A stretch of 64,000 bases of DNA from Pseudomonas tritici (GCF_014268275.3 NZ_CP077084.1:1922001-1986000), one strand, 5' to 3'; positions 29,607 to 39,183 are shown, counted from the first letter of the stretch. Made by a program: numbers and translations. The notes: generated by a model not told the origin, from the sequence alone.

Positions 29607-30749
29607 ATGCTGATTGTTGCCGACGAAAATATTCCGCTGCTCGATGCATTCTTCCAAGGGATTGGCGAGATTCGCCGCGTGCCCGGCCGATCCATCGACC
29701 GCGCTACAGTCGAGCAGGCCGATGTGTTGCTGGTGCGCTCGGTGACCAACGTCAACCGGGCCCTGTTGGAGGGCAGCGCGGTGCGCTTTGTCGGTACCTG
29801 CACCATCGGCACCGATCACCTGGACCTCGACTACTTCAAGCAGGCCGGCATCCAATGGGCCAGCGCCCCCGGCTGCAATGCCCGTGGCGTTGTGGATTAT
29901 GTGTTGGGCAGCCTGATGACCCTGGCTGAAATCGAAGGCGCCGACCTCAATCAGCGCACTTACGGCGTGGTCGGTGCCGGTGAAGTCGGTGGGCGGTTGG
30001 TGAAGGTGCTCAAGGGCCTGGGCTGGAACGTACTGGTCTGCGACCCGCCACGGCAGATCGCCGAAGACGGGGATTACGTCAGCCTGGCGCAGATCATTGA
30101 GCAATGCGATGTGATCAGCCTGCACACGCCGCTGACCAAATCCGGCAATGGCTCTACCTGGCACCTGCTCGACCGCCAGCGTCTTGAGCAACTCAAGCCT
30201 GGCACCTGGCTGATCAACGCCAGCCGTGGCGCAGTGGTGGACAACGCCGCCCTGCGCGAGGTACTGCTGGAGCGCGAAGACCTGCAAGCGGTGCTGGATG
30301 TATGGGAGGGCGAGCCGCAAGTGGACGTCGACCTGGCGGACCTGTGCGTGCTGGCCACGCCGCATATTGCTGGTTATAGCCTGGAAGGCCGGCAGCGCGG
30401 CACGGCGCAGATTTACCAGGCGTTCTGCGCGCACCTGGGCCAGGCGCCGAGCATCCAATTAAGTGATCTGCTGCCCGCGCCGTGGCTGGCCGAGGTGCAT
30501 TTGAACGCGTCGACCGAACCGGCTTGGGCGCTGGCAACCCTGTGCCGCAGCGTGTACGACCCGCGCCGCGATGATGCGGATTTCCGCCGCAGCCTTGTTG
30601 GAACCGTGGACGAACAGCGTAAGGCCTTCGACCTGCTGCGCAAGCATTACCCCGCACGCCGAGAGATCGACGGTTTGAAAGTGCGAATCAACGGAGAGTC
30701 GACGGCGCTGGCCAATATCGTTTCCGCATTGGGCGCGCAGACGATTTAA
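29607..30749 (+). CDS. pdxB: Erythronate-4-phosphate dehydrogenase
   Basis: PdxB oxidises 4-phospho-D-erythronate in the DXP-dependent pyridoxal phosphate pathway. It has 380 residues: NAD-binding [20 protein letters not shown] near residues 120–139, catalytic Arg in [14 protein letters not shown], Glu in VWEGEPQVD, His in [12 protein letters not shown], and the C-terminal PdxB dimerisation domain. AAAGGAG precedes the ATG at 29607. The frame runs 22 codons further without a ribosome site. A hairpin terminator shared with the small convergent gene follows. Confidence 0.95.
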   Translation: MLIVADENIPLLDAFFQGIGEIRRVPGRSIDRATVEQADVLLVRSVTNVNRALLEGSAVRFVGTCTIGTDHLDLDYFKQAGIQWASAPGCNARGVVDYVLGSLMTLAEIEGADLNQRTYGVVGAGEVGGRLVKVLKGLGWNVLVCDPPRQIAEDGDYVSLAQIIEQCDVISLHTPLTKSGNGSTWHLLDRQRLEQLKPGTWLINASRGAVVDNAALREVLLEREDLQAVLDVWEGEPQVDVDLADLCVLATPHIAGYSLEGRQRGTAQIYQAFCAHLGQAPSIQLSDLLPAPWLAEVHLNASTEPAWALATLCRSVYDPRRDDADFRRSLVGTVDEQRKAFDLLRKHYPARREIDGLKVRINGESTALANIVSALGAQTI

Positions 30750-30760
30750 ACGCCACTAAA

Positions 30761-30785
30761 AAACCCGGCCACCAGGGCCGGGTTT
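30761..30785. terminator. Bidirectional intrinsic terminator (pdxB / small protein gene)
   Basis: AAACCCGGCC and GGCCGGGTTT form a perfect 10-bp stem around ACCAG. On the minus strand it is followed by a T run (the A run at 30758–30764), ending the small gene; on the plus strand it follows the pdxB stop by 12 bases. Confidence 0.85.
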
Positions 30786-30807
30786 GCAAGAGCGTGGCGC
30801 GTTAGCC

Positions 30808-30975
30808 TTACTGGGCAGGCTTGACCAATTTTTCTTCCAGTTCGCTGCACGCTTGCTGGATCATCTCTTCGGTGATCTGCACTTCACGGCCCTGAGCGTC
30901 GATGTACGAGCAAGGCAGCTGCTGCGGTTGGCGGATCACTTCAATCTTGGCATCGCTGCTGTTTTGCAAGGTCAT
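30808..30975 (-). CDS. Small conserved protein, function unknown
   Basis: The 55-residue protein (MTLQNSSDAKIEVIRQPQQL, then PCSYIDAQGREVQITEEMIQ and an amphipathic C-terminal helix) has no recognised domain. GAGGAG upstream of the ATG at 30975 and a terminator 23 bases after the stop support real expression. It resembles short proteins found beside pdxB in other pseudomonads as I recall. It is predicted to be cytoplasmic; the single Cys has no obvious role. Confidence 0.72.
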   Translation of the reverse strand: MTLQNSSDAKIEVIRQPQQLPCSYIDAQGREVQITEEMIQQACSELEEKLVKPAQ

Positions 30976-31143
30976 GGCCTGTCTCCTCATCAGGTTGTGT
31001 ACCTACTGTAAAACCCTCCCGTGACCGGGCTGTTACAACTCCCTACCCGTTCAGCGGTTCTGACACCCAGTCGACCAGAAACCGATACAAATTTCCAGCC
31101 AGGCGTTAGACCGATAGCCTCTAGGGGCCAGCATCGGGGGGCA

Positions 31144-31169
31144 TAAATAACCTGACTCATTGTTATTTA
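31144..31169. promoter_or_regulatory. AT-rich inverted repeat upstream of ABC exporter
   Basis: TAAATAAC and GTTATTTA (8 bp, 10-base spacer) lie 43 bases before the exporter start. Position and symmetry fit an operator, but no known regulator matches. Confidence 0.35.
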
Positions 31170-31211
31170 CGCAAGTTCCCCCAATGTTGATGTACAGGTT
31201 CCTCATTGGTG

Positions 31212-32987
31212 ATGCCCTCCATGTTCTCAGTCCGTCAACGCCGCGCGATTCGCCTGGCCAGCCGTTTCATTGCGCCCTACCGCTGGCAGGCGCTCGGCGC
31301 CCTGTTGGCGCTTATCGTCACGGCCGGTATTACCTTGTCCATGGGGCAGGGCATTCGCCTGCTGGTGGACCAGGGCTTCATGACCCAGTCACCGCACCTG
31401 CTCAACCAGTCCATCGGTCTGTTCATGATCCTGGTACTGGGATTGGCGGTGGGCACGTTTGCGCGGTTTTACCTGGTGTCGTGGATTGGCGAGCGGGTGG
31501 TGGCGGATATCCGTCGGCAGGTGTTCAACCACCTGATCTACCTGCATCCGGGCTTCTATGAGAACAACCGCAGTTCGGAGATCCAGTCGCGGCTGACCAC
31601 CGACACCATCTTGCTGCAATCGGTGATCGGCTCGTCGCTGTCACTGTTCCTGCGCAACGCCTTGATGGTCATCGGTGGCATCGTGCTGTTGTTTGTCACC
31701 AACCCCAAGCTCACCAGTATCGTGGTGGTGGCGCTGCCGCTGGTGCTGGCGCCGATCCTGATCTTTGGCCGGCGCGTGCGCAGCCTGTCGCGACAAAGCC
31801 AGGACCGCATCGCTGATGTGGGCAGCTATGTGTCCGAGACCCTCGGTCAGATCAAGACCGTGCAGGCGTACAACCACCAGGTACAGGACGAACAGCGCTT
31901 CGCCGTGACCGTGGAAGACGCATTTACCACCGCGCGTAAACGCATCACCCAGCGCGCCTGGCTGATTACCCTGGTGATCATGCTGGTGCTCGGCGCCGTG
32001 GGCGTGATGTTGTGGGTCGGCGGCATGGACGTCATCAGCGGGCGCATTTCCGGTGGCGAGCTGGCGGCCTTTGTGTTCTACAGCCTGATCGTCGGCAGCG
32101 CCGTCGGCACCCTCAGCGAAGTACTCGGCGAGCTGCAACGTGCCGCCGGTGCGGCCGAACGCATCGGCGAACTGTTGCAGTCCACCAATGAAATCCAGGC
32201 GCCGGCCGCTGGCATTGTGCAATTGCCCGAGCGGGTCAGTGGCCGCCTGGAGTTGCAGGACCTGCGCTTCTCCTACCCTTCACGGCCGGACAGCTACGCC
32301 ATCGACGGCTTGAACCTGACCATCAACCCAGGCGAAACCCTGGCGCTGGTCGGCCCGTCCGGCGCGGGTAAATCGACGATTTTCGACCTGTTGCTACGTT
32401 TCTACGATCCCCAGCAAGGCCGCATCCTGCTCGAAGGCCACGCGCTGACCGATCTCGATCCCATGGACCTGCGCCGTCACTTCGCCCTGGTGTCCCAGAG
32501 CCCGGCGCTGTTCTACGGCAGCGTCGAAGAAAACATCCGCTATGGCAACCCGACAGCCACTTCGGAACACGTCGAAGCCGCCGCGCGCATCGCCCATGCC
32601 CACGACTTCATTCTGCAAATGCCCGACGGCTACCAGACCCATCTCGGCGACGGCGGCATGGGCCTCTCCGGCGGCCAACGCCAACGCCTGGCCATTGCCC
32701 GCGCGTTGCTGGTGGACGCGCCGATCCTGTTGCTGGACGAAGCCACCAGCGCGCTTGATGCCCAGAGTGAGCACCTGATCCAGCAAGCGCTGCCGCAATT
32801 GATGCAGGGGCGTACCACGCTGGTGATCGCGCATCGACTGGCGACCGTGAAGAATGCGGATCGGATTGCGGTGATGGACCAAGGCAAGCTGGTGGCAGTG
32901 GGCACGCATCAGCAGTTGATTGCGAGCAATCCGCTGTATGCGCGGTTGGCGGCGTTGCAGTTCAGTGATGGGGTGGAGGTTGATTGA
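31212..32987 (+). CDS. MsbA-like ABC exporter (permease–ATPase fusion)
   Basis: This half-size ABC exporter of 591 residues has six membrane helices (residues about 15–310) fused to an ATPase. Walker A is LVGPSGAGKSTIF, the signature LSGGQRQRLAIARALL, Walker B ILLLDEATSALD and the switch VIAHRLATVKNAD. It belongs to the MsbA-related branch; the substrate (lipid, peptide or drug) is not inferable. Starts are ambiguous: TTG 31206, ATG 31212 and ATG 31221 are in frame with no strong ribosome site. It stands alone, with an AT-rich inverted repeat upstream. Confidence 0.88.
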   Translation: MPSMFSVRQRRAIRLASRFIAPYRWQALGALLALIVTAGITLSMGQGIRLLVDQGFMTQSPHLLNQSIGLFMILVLGLAVGTFARFYLVSWIGERVVADIRRQVFNHLIYLHPGFYENNRSSEIQSRLTTDTILLQSVIGSSLSLFLRNALMVIGGIVLLFVTNPKLTSIVVVALPLVLAPILIFGRRVRSLSRQSQDRIADVGSYVSETLGQIKTVQAYNHQVQDEQRFAVTVEDAFTTARKRITQRAWLITLVIMLVLGAVGVMLWVGGMDVISGRISGGELAAFVFYSLIVGSAVGTLSEVLGELQRAAGAAERIGELLQSTNEIQAPAAGIVQLPERVSGRLELQDLRFSYPSRPDSYAIDGLNLTINPGETLALVGPSGAGKSTIFDLLLRFYDPQQGRILLEGHALTDLDPMDLRRHFALVSQSPALFYGSVEENIRYGNPTATSEHVEAAARIAHAHDFILQMPDGYQTHLGDGGMGLSGGQRQRLAIARALLVDAPILLLDEATSALDAQSEHLIQQALPQLMQGRTTLVIAHRLATVKNADRIAVMDQGKLVAVGTHQQLIASNPLYARLAALQFSDGVEVD

Positions 32988-33017
32988 AGCTGCGAAGTAT
33001 CAGGGCCTTGAGGCATC

Positions 33018-33833
33018 ATGTGGTCTTTCGCTATGGAACTGGATGAGGACATGAGCCGTTATCAACCTCCGCTGACCCTGACCACAAAGATGCTGGCCCT
33101 GGTGGCCGATATCAGTGAGCAGATTGGTCAACTCTCAGTCGGCGACGATAGCCGTCAGACGCCTCAGTTAAGGCGTGGTAATCGGATTCGCACCATTCAG
33201 GCTTCGCTGGCGATCGAGAACAACACGCTCAGCGTCGAACAAGTAACCGCAGTTCTGGAAGGTAAGCGAGTGCTGGGCTTACCGCGAGAAATCCAGGAAG
33301 TACGTAATGCATTTGCTGCTTACGAGGCCATGCCGCAGTGGATTCCCGGTGATCGTGTGGACCTGCTTAAGGCACACGAGCTGCTCATGTTTGGATTGAT
33401 TGACGATGCTGGTCGGTTTCGACAGGCGGGTGTTGGTATCTATCGCGGCGAGCAACTGGTTCACATGGCTCCGCCCGCAAGCCGTGTAACGCATCTAATG
33501 GACGATTTGTTGCAATGGTTGACGGTTTCGGATTGGCACCCGTTGATCGCCAGTTGCGTATTCCATTACGAGTTCGAATTTATCCATCCTTTTGCAGACG
33601 GAAATGGGCGAATGGGTCGTCTCTGGCAAACCCTGATCCTCAGCCAGTGGCGCCCTGTATTGGCTTACCTACCGGTGGAAGCGGTGATTCGTGAACAGCA
33701 GGATGCCTACTATGCCGCGTTGTCGGCAGCCGACCAGCGGGCGGAGGCAACCCCTTTCGTTGAGTTCATGCTGCAGGCGTTGAGCCTGGCTTTGGCTGAA
33801 GCGGTGCAAAGCGAGCGCCCGGCGGCCCCATAA
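33018..33833 (+). CDS. Fic family protein (class II, self-inhibited AMP transferase)
   Basis: This 271-residue Fic protein has the full active motif HPFADGNGRMGR at residues 190–201: His190 is the base, Asp194 the magnesium ligand, and the Gly/Arg residues bind the nucleotide phosphates. The N-terminal inhibitory motif SLAIEN (63–68) fits the (S/T)xxxE(G/N) rule, so Glu67 should block ATP placement until relieved; this defines class II Fic enzymes. The predicted activity is AMPylation (or de-AMPylation) of a target hydroxyl; the target is unknown. GAGG five bases before the ATG supports 33018. No antitoxin gene is adjacent. Confidence 0.9.
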   Translation: MWSFAMELDEDMSRYQPPLTLTTKMLALVADISEQIGQLSVGDDSRQTPQLRRGNRIRTIQASLAIENNTLSVEQVTAVLEGKRVLGLPREIQEVRNAFAAYEAMPQWIPGDRVDLLKAHELLMFGLIDDAGRFRQAGVGIYRGEQLVHMAPPASRVTHLMDDLLQWLTVSDWHPLIASCVFHYEFEFIHPFADGNGRMGRLWQTLILSQWRPVLAYLPVEAVIREQQDAYYAALSAADQRAEATPFVEFMLQALSLALAEAVQSERPAAP

Positions 33834-33865
33834 AAAATGCCCGCATCTCTCAATGCGGGCATTTT
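33834..33865. terminator. Bidirectional intrinsic terminator (fic / slt)
   Basis: AAAATGCCCGCA and TGCGGGCATTTT form a 12-bp stem with an 8-base loop immediately after the fic stop. Flanking A and T runs suit both strands, although slt ends about 70 bases away. Confidence 0.8.
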
Positions 33866-33933
33866 CATTGTGGCGGGCAAAAAGCGCGCAGCCTCGTTTT
33901 ACTCGACAGCGCCTACCTGACCGGCATTACCGG

Positions 33934-35862
33934 TCATTGATCATCAAAATACCGCTCATGCCAATCCACCAGCGGCTGTGGTGAGTTGAGCTTCTGCCCG
34001 TAGATCACCGAATAAGACAGCACGTTCTGTACATACTGGCGGGTTTCGTCGAACGGGATGCTTTCTACCCACACGTCGAAGCTCAAGTGATCGGCACCGC
34101 GCAGCCATTGGCGCACACGGCCAGGGCCGGCGTTGTAGGCGGCGGAGGCGAGGACGCGGTTGCCGTTGAACTGGCTGTGCACCTGGCTCAGGTAAGCCGC
34201 GCCGAGCTGGATGTTTTTGTCCGGGTCCAGCACCTGGGCCGGTGAGGCCAGCGGGATGCTGAACTTGCGCGCCGTTTCCTTGGCGGTGCCGGGCATCAGT
34301 TGCATCAGGCCGCTGGCGCCGACGCCGGAGCGGGCGTCATCCATGAAGGCGCTTTCCTGGCGAGTGATCGCGAATATCCAGCTCGAATGCAGGCCGCGTA
34401 CCTTGGCTTCACGCACCAGGGTGTCGCGGTGGGCCATCGGGAAGCGGATGTCCAGGTCGTCCCAGTACTGCGCCTGGCTGATGGTACGGATGGCCGGGAA
34501 GTACCACTTCATGTCGTAGGCCAGCTTGGCCTGGGCGACCATTTCGTCACGGTTGAAGTGACGGCTGACGTGGTACCACTCGCGGCGGCCATCGACGATC
34601 TGGCCGCGCGCATAGAACTCCAGGGCACGGCGCACGCCAGGCGTGTTGCGCACCTTGTTCACCAGCGCCTGGCTCATCACCAGCGGCTTGTTGTTCAGCT
34701 GGTAGGGCGCCTTGGAGCGGTCAGCGGCGAGAAAACCGTAGAAATCCCGCTCGCGCGACAGGTTCTTGTACAAGACCAGCGCTTGCGGGTTTTTCGGCTC
34801 GGCCAGCTCCAGGCTACGGGCCTGCCAGTAGCGCCAGCGGTTGGTGGTCGCCAAGTCTTGTGGGAGTTTGCGAGTCAACTGGTAGGCATCTTCCCAGCGG
34901 GCCAGGCGCAACAGCAGGCGCAGGCGCCATTCTGAGACGGTGTTGTCGCGCAACTCAGGGTCGTACTTGGTCATGACTTCAAGCGCACGTGGGTCGAAGC
35001 GCTTGGCCAGGGTCAGGCCGATCTCTCGGGCAATCGACACTTTTTCGTCACGGGAGAAGTGCATGCTGCTGGCGTAGCCGTCGAGCAGGGCCATGGCCTT
35101 GTCCGGATCCTGGCGTGCCAGGCGTCGCAGGCCCAGCCCCACGGCATCAGACATGGCCTCGGTGGCCGGCAGGAAGCGTGATGGGTCGCTGAGCATGTCG
35201 GGCTTTTGCGCCACATCCACCATCAAGCGGCCTTGGGCGCCGAGGGTGGGCAGGGTTTTCACCAGGCTGTTGGCCAGTGCGTAGTTGCGCGCTTCGGCGG
35301 CGAGCTTGGCGCGGTCCCAGATTTTCTGTTCGGTGAGTTGGCCGTCAGCCGCCCATTGGCCGAAGGTGACATCGCAGGCCGCGGGTTGGGACTTGCCGGT
35401 CATCCAGAGTTTTTCGGCAGTCTTGTAGCCTTCGGCTTTCAGATTGTGGGTGAGCTGGTACTGGCCGTGCAGGCAGTCCAGTTCGACAAAATTGAGCTTG
35501 GCGTCGTAGTACTTTTCAAACGTCTGCCAGTCGCCACGTTCGGCCAACCAACGCAACCAGCGCAGCTTCATCCAGTTGGCCTGGGGCAGGTCGCCGTTTT
35601 TGGCAAGGAACTGTTCGATTTCCTGGTTGCTCGCGGTTTTCAGGCGGGCGGTCAGTTCGTCGTAGGCCAGGTACGGCGTCAACGGATAGTCGGCCAGGGC
35701 CTGGCTGTATTGCATGTAGGGGCCGGTATCACCCTTGGCCAGGGCGCGTTTGGCTTCATCGTAATATTGACGTTGGGTGGTGAGGTCCACGGCCTGGGCG
35801 GATTGAACGGCGGTGGCGGAAAGAAGCAGACAAGATAAAAAGTTGAAAAGGCGACTGCGCAT
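33934..35862 (-). CDS. slt: Soluble lytic murein transglycosylase
   Basis: This periplasmic enzyme cleaves peptidoglycan glycan strands to 1,6-anhydromuropeptides. The 642-residue precursor starts with a signal peptide (MRSRLFNFLSCLLLSATAVQ, cut near SAQA). The long helical superhelix occupies residues 30–450. The C-terminal SLT domain carries the catalytic Glu in FAITRQESAFM, followed by SGVGASGLMQLMPGTAKETA and ASAAYNAGPGRVRQWL. Start 35862 is set by the signal peptide; the frame is open 16 codons further. It is divergent from uup. Confidence 0.93.
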   Translation of the reverse strand: MRSRLFNFLSCLLLSATAVQSAQAVDLTTQRQYYDEAKRALAKGDTGPYMQYSQALADYPLTPYLAYDELTARLKTASNQEIEQFLAKNGDLPQANWMKLRWLRWLAERGDWQTFEKYYDAKLNFVELDCLHGQYQLTHNLKAEGYKTAEKLWMTGKSQPAACDVTFGQWAADGQLTEQKIWDRAKLAAEARNYALANSLVKTLPTLGAQGRLMVDVAQKPDMLSDPSRFLPATEAMSDAVGLGLRRLARQDPDKAMALLDGYASSMHFSRDEKVSIAREIGLTLAKRFDPRALEVMTKYDPELRDNTVSEWRLRLLLRLARWEDAYQLTRKLPQDLATTNRWRYWQARSLELAEPKNPQALVLYKNLSRERDFYGFLAADRSKAPYQLNNKPLVMSQALVNKVRNTPGVRRALEFYARGQIVDGRREWYHVSRHFNRDEMVAQAKLAYDMKWYFPAIRTISQAQYWDDLDIRFPMAHRDTLVREAKVRGLHSSWIFAITRQESAFMDDARSGVGASGLMQLMPGTAKETARKFSIPLASPAQVLDPDKNIQLGAAYLSQVHSQFNGNRVLASAAYNAGPGRVRQWLRGADHLSFDVWVESIPFDETRQYVQNVLSYSVIYGQKLNSPQPLVDWHERYFDDQ

Positions 35863-36075
35863 GAGACGTCCGTGCAGAGAAATCACGACTAGCACCGGCA
35901 TCGCCGACACTGATTGCCCCTAGCTTAGCCTTTTGCCCGCGACCGGTGAAAGCTTTGCCGGCCGGTTGGTTCAAGTTCGTTGGAAATGTCCTACAGAACG
36001 TGTCGGCAGCGAAAATGCCAGCCGCATCCCACCCTCAACTCAGGTAGAATGCGCGCCCAGTTTTTGGAGAAGCGT

Positions 36076-37995
36076 ATGACCCTGCTCAAATTCAGCGATG
36101 TGTCCCTTGCTTTCGGCGCTATGCCGTTGTTGGACAAGGTGTCCTGGCAGATCGCCCGTGGTGAGCGGGTGTGCATCATCGGCCGCAACGGCACCGGCAA
36201 ATCCAGCATGATGAAGCTGGTAAAAGGCGACCAGAAGCCCGATGACGGCTCTGTTTGGCGCGCTCCGGGCCTCAAGATTGGCGAATTGCCGCAAGAATTG
36301 CCGGTGGCCGACGGACGGACAGTGTTCGACGTGGTTGCCGAAGGCCTGGATGGCGTGGGCGAGTTGCTCGCGCAATACCATCACCTGGCGCAGAACTGTG
36401 TCACCGAAGAAGACCTGGACAAGCTGATGCACGTCCAGCAAGACCTCGAAGCCCGTGACGGCTGGCGCTTGCAGCAACTGGTCGACAGCACCTTGAGCCG
36501 CCTGCAACTGCCGGCCGACAAGACCCTCGCCGAATTGTCCGGCGGCTGGCGTCGTCGCGTGTTGCTGGCCCAGGCCCTGGTGTCCGAGCCGGACCTGCTG
36601 CTGCTCGACGAACCGACCAACCACCTGGACATCGGCGCCATCGCCTGGCTGGAAGAAGCCATCAAGGATTTCCAGGGCGCCGTGCTGTTTATCACGCACG
36701 ACCGTGCCTTCCTGCAGAGTCTGGCCACGCGCATCCTCGAACTGGACCGTGGCGGCCTGATCGACTGGAACGGCGACTACGCCAGCTTCCTGGTGCACAA
36801 AGAGGCCTCTCTGGCGGCTGAAGAAACCGCCAACGCGCTGTTCGACAAAAAACTGGCCCAGGAAGAAGTCTGGATTCGCCAGGGCATCAAGGCGCGCCGC
36901 ACCCGTAACGAGGGCCGCGTACGCGCCCTCAAAGCCCTGCGCGTTGAGCGCAGCGAGCGTCGTGAGCGCACCGGCAAGGCCAACATCCAGCTGGACACCG
37001 CCGACAAGTCGGGCAAGCAGGTAATGGTCCTCGATAACGTGAGCTTCGCGCACCCGGGCGGCCCGTTCCTGATCAAGGACTTCTCGATGGTCCTGGCGCG
37101 CGGCGACCGTATCGGTCTGCTGGGTGCCAACGGTACCGGCAAGACCACCTTGCTCAAGTTGATGCTCAATGGTCTGCAGCCGACCAGCGGCAGCGTGGAA
37201 GAGGGCACACGCATCGACGTGGCCTACTTCGACCAGTTGCGCCACCAGTTGGACCTGGAAAAAACCGTGATCGACAACGTCGCCGAAGGTCGCGACTTTA
37301 TCGACATCGACGGCCAGAGCCGCCACGTACTCAGTTACCTGGGCGACTTCCTGTTCAGCCCGCAACGTGCGCGTACGCCGGTGAAAGCCTTGTCCGGTGG
37401 TGAGCGTGCGCGCCTGCTGCTTGCCAAGCTGTTCAGCAAGCCGGCCAACCTGCTGGTACTCGACGAACCGACCAACGACCTCGATGTGGAAACCCTCGAA
37501 CTGTTGGAAGAAGTGCTGCTGACCTTCAACGGCACCGTGCTGATGGTGAGCCACGACCGGGCATTCCTCGACAACGTGGTCACCAGCACCCTGGTCTTCG
37601 AAGGTGAAGGCAAGGTGCGTGAATACGTCGGTGGTTACCAGGATTGGCTGCGCCAGGGCGGTTCGCCGCGTCTGTTGGGCGTGACCGAGAGCAAGTCCGG
37701 CAAGGCCGACTTGACCTCTGCCGTCGTTGCTCCGGTGGCCGCTGCTGCACCCGCTCAGGAAGCCGCACCGGCTGCCAAGAAAAAGCTCAGCTACAAACTG
37801 CAGCGTGAGTTGGAAGCCTTGCCAGCGGATATCGAAGCCAAGGAAAAGCAGATTGCCGCAGTAGAAGCGGAAATGGCTGACGCCGGTTTCTACCTGCGCC
37901 CGGCGGCGGAAACTGCCAAGGTCATCGCTTCCCTGGAAACCTTGAACCAAGAGCTGGAGGTGTTGGTCGAGCGTTGGGCTGAGCTGGATGCCTGA
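36076..37995 (+). CDS. uup: ABC-F ATPase Uup
   Basis: This soluble ABC-F protein of 639 residues has two ATPase domains and no membrane part. Domain 1 has GRNGTGKSS, LSGGWRRRVLLAQAL and LLLLDEPTNHLD; domain 2 has GANGTGKTT, LSGGERARLLLAKLF and LLVLDEPTNDLD. The two are joined by a basic linker (KARRTRNEGRVRALKALRVE). The C-terminal 75 residues (KKKLSYKLQRELEALPADIE onward) form the DNA-binding coiled coil typical of Uup, linked to transposon precise excision and ribosome function. GGAG precedes the ATG at 36076. Confidence 0.92.
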   Translation: MTLLKFSDVSLAFGAMPLLDKVSWQIARGERVCIIGRNGTGKSSMMKLVKGDQKPDDGSVWRAPGLKIGELPQELPVADGRTVFDVVAEGLDGVGELLAQYHHLAQNCVTEEDLDKLMHVQQDLEARDGWRLQQLVDSTLSRLQLPADKTLAELSGGWRRRVLLAQALVSEPDLLLLDEPTNHLDIGAIAWLEEAIKDFQGAVLFITHDRAFLQSLATRILELDRGGLIDWNGDYASFLVHKEASLAAEETANALFDKKLAQEEVWIRQGIKARRTRNEGRVRALKALRVERSERRERTGKANIQLDTADKSGKQVMVLDNVSFAHPGGPFLIKDFSMVLARGDRIGLLGANGTGKTTLLKLMLNGLQPTSGSVEEGTRIDVAYFDQLRHQLDLEKTVIDNVAEGRDFIDIDGQSRHVLSYLGDFLFSPQRARTPVKALSGGERARLLLAKLFSKPANLLVLDEPTNDLDVETLELLEEVLLTFNGTVLMVSHDRAFLDNVVTSTLVFEGEGKVREYVGGYQDWLRQGGSPRLLGVTESKSGKADLTSAVVAPVAAAAPAQEAAPAAKKKLSYKLQRELEALPADIEAKEKQIAAVEAEMADAGFYLRPAAETAKVIASLETLNQELEVLVERWAELDA

Positions 37996-38011
37996 GTGAT
38001 TCCAATGCATT

Positions 38012-38052
38012 AAAAAACCCGGTGTTCATTTTCATGAGCGCCGGGTTTTTTA
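38012..38052 (+). terminator. Intrinsic terminator of uup
   Basis: AAAAAACCCGG pairs with CCGGGTTTTTTAT around a loop (TGTTCATTTTCATGAGCG) shortly after the uup stop. The T run favours the plus strand; the matching A run may let it act for usp as well. Confidence 0.8.
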
Positions 38053-38074
38053 TATGACAATGCGATCAGAAAAT

Positions 38075-38162
38075 GTGGGAGCGGGCTTGCTCGCGAAAGC
38101 GGTAGATCAGTCGACAGATGCGTTAACTGAAAGACTGCTTTCGCGAGCAAGCCCGCTCCCAC
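38075..38162. repeat. REPIN, class 1
   Basis: Outward arms GTGGGAGCGGGCTTGCTCGC and exact complement flank a spacer including TCAGTCGACAG. It sits between the uup terminator and the convergent stress-protein gene. Confidence 0.88.
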
Positions 38163-38180
38163 ATTTGATCTGCGTTGTAC

Positions 38181-38621
38181 TTAAGAGGATTTCACCAGTT
38201 TCACCGCCAGTACATCGCACGGCGCGCCGTGCAGCACATCATTGGCAGTAGAACCCAGCAGCAACGCCAAACCGTGACGACCATGGCTACCCACCACGAT
38301 CAAGTCGCAAGCCTTTTCCTTGGCCAAGTGGTGGATTTCCTGGCGCGGTTGGCCGTATGTCAGGTGGCAGTCTTCCTTTTTCAGATGCGGGTATTTGAGA
38401 ATCAAACGGTCCAGGCGCTCCTTGGCCTGGTCAAATTGTTGTTGCTGCAACTGGGAAAGGTCCATCGGCACGTCACCGCCAAAGGCCATGGCCATGGGCT
38501 CGACGATATGCACCAGCGACAGTATGGCGCCATTGGCCAATGCCGATTCCTGCGCGCGCTTGATCACCGGATCGCACTCTTCGGTCAGATCGACAGCGAC
38601 CAGAATATGTGTGTAGGGCAT
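38181..38621 (-). CDS. Universal stress protein (UspA family)
   Basis: This 146-residue Usp domain protein opens with MPYTHILVAVDLTEE and has the nucleotide-binding glycine motif VVGSHGRHGLALLLGSTAND near residues 112–131, which suggests an ATP-binding UspFG/UspA-type fold. A role in stress survival is expected but unspecific. The start at MPYTHIL (38621) is preferred over an in-frame ATG five codons upstream because GAGG-type sequence (TTGGAGGAACGCCTC) precedes it. It is divergent from the small membrane protein gene. Confidence 0.9.
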   Translation of the reverse strand: MPYTHILVAVDLTEECDPVIKRAQESALANGAILSLVHIVEPMAMAFGGDVPMDLSQLQQQQFDQAKERLDRLILKYPHLKKEDCHLTYGQPRQEIHHLAKEKACDLIVVGSHGRHGLALLLGSTANDVLHGAPCDVLAVKLVKSS

Positions 38622-38726
38622 GAGGCGTTCCTCCAAGGGACTGCAATAAATTCAGTATGGCTGCTTTCAAGCGGATGCGGTTGCGTCAGATCAAATCCGC
38701 TCATCTAGAAATTCGGGAGTACACAT

Positions 38727-39164
38727 ATGACGGTCTGGATAGTGGTGTCAATCCTTGTGGTGGTTCTGAGCCCTCTGGCATGGCTGCGCCCGTCGCGCCA
38801 TCAGAGTGGGCGCATGGCCCTGCGCATGGAGGCGCGCCGCATCGGCCTGGCCATGCAACTGTCGCCCCAGGAGTGGCCGCACTGGCTCAAGCATGAGCCA
38901 CCGAGCCCGTGCGCGCAGTATTGCCGGCCACGGCGCGGCAGCACGCCGGCGCTCTGGAGCTATTGGCAGTTGGAGCCGGGGGTATGGGTAAATCAATGGC
39001 GTGAAGTGTGCGTCGATGAAAAGTTGTTGCCGTATTTTGCGACGCTGCCGGACAACGTCTACAAGATCGAGGCCGACAAGCAAATGATCGCCTTGTATTG
39101 GGGCGAGAAGGGCGAGGCGAGCGTCCTGAAGGATATCGATACGCTGCTTAGAGCCCTGGCCTGA
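38727..39164 (+). CDS. Conserved hypothetical protein with N-terminal membrane anchor
   Basis: The 145-residue protein has one N-terminal hydrophobic helix (VWIVVSILVVVLSPLAWL), then a soluble region with PCAQYCRPRRG, WSYWQLEPGVWVNQW and a charged C-terminus. Its position between usp and fadB matches a conserved gene in P. aeruginosa as I recall. No domain is recognised. It is probably inner-membrane anchored with a cytoplasmic domain. A minus-oriented hairpin terminator lies 20 bases downstream. Confidence 0.78.
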   Translation: MTVWIVVSILVVVLSPLAWLRPSRHQSGRMALRMEARRIGLAMQLSPQEWPHWLKHEPPSPCAQYCRPRRGSTPALWSYWQLEPGVWVNQWREVCVDEKLLPYFATLPDNVYKIEADKQMIALYWGEKGEASVLKDIDTLLRALA

Positions 39165-39183
39165 TAAACAGCAGGCCATAAAA

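Noticed and set aside
33018..33833. Fic protein as half of a toxin–antitoxin pair
   Set aside because: No small antitoxin gene is adjacent, and the inhibitory motif is inside the protein itself (class II).
36040..38010. 656-codon minus-strand frame antisense to uup
   Set aside because: Uup has both ABC signatures on the plus strand; the opposite frame has none.
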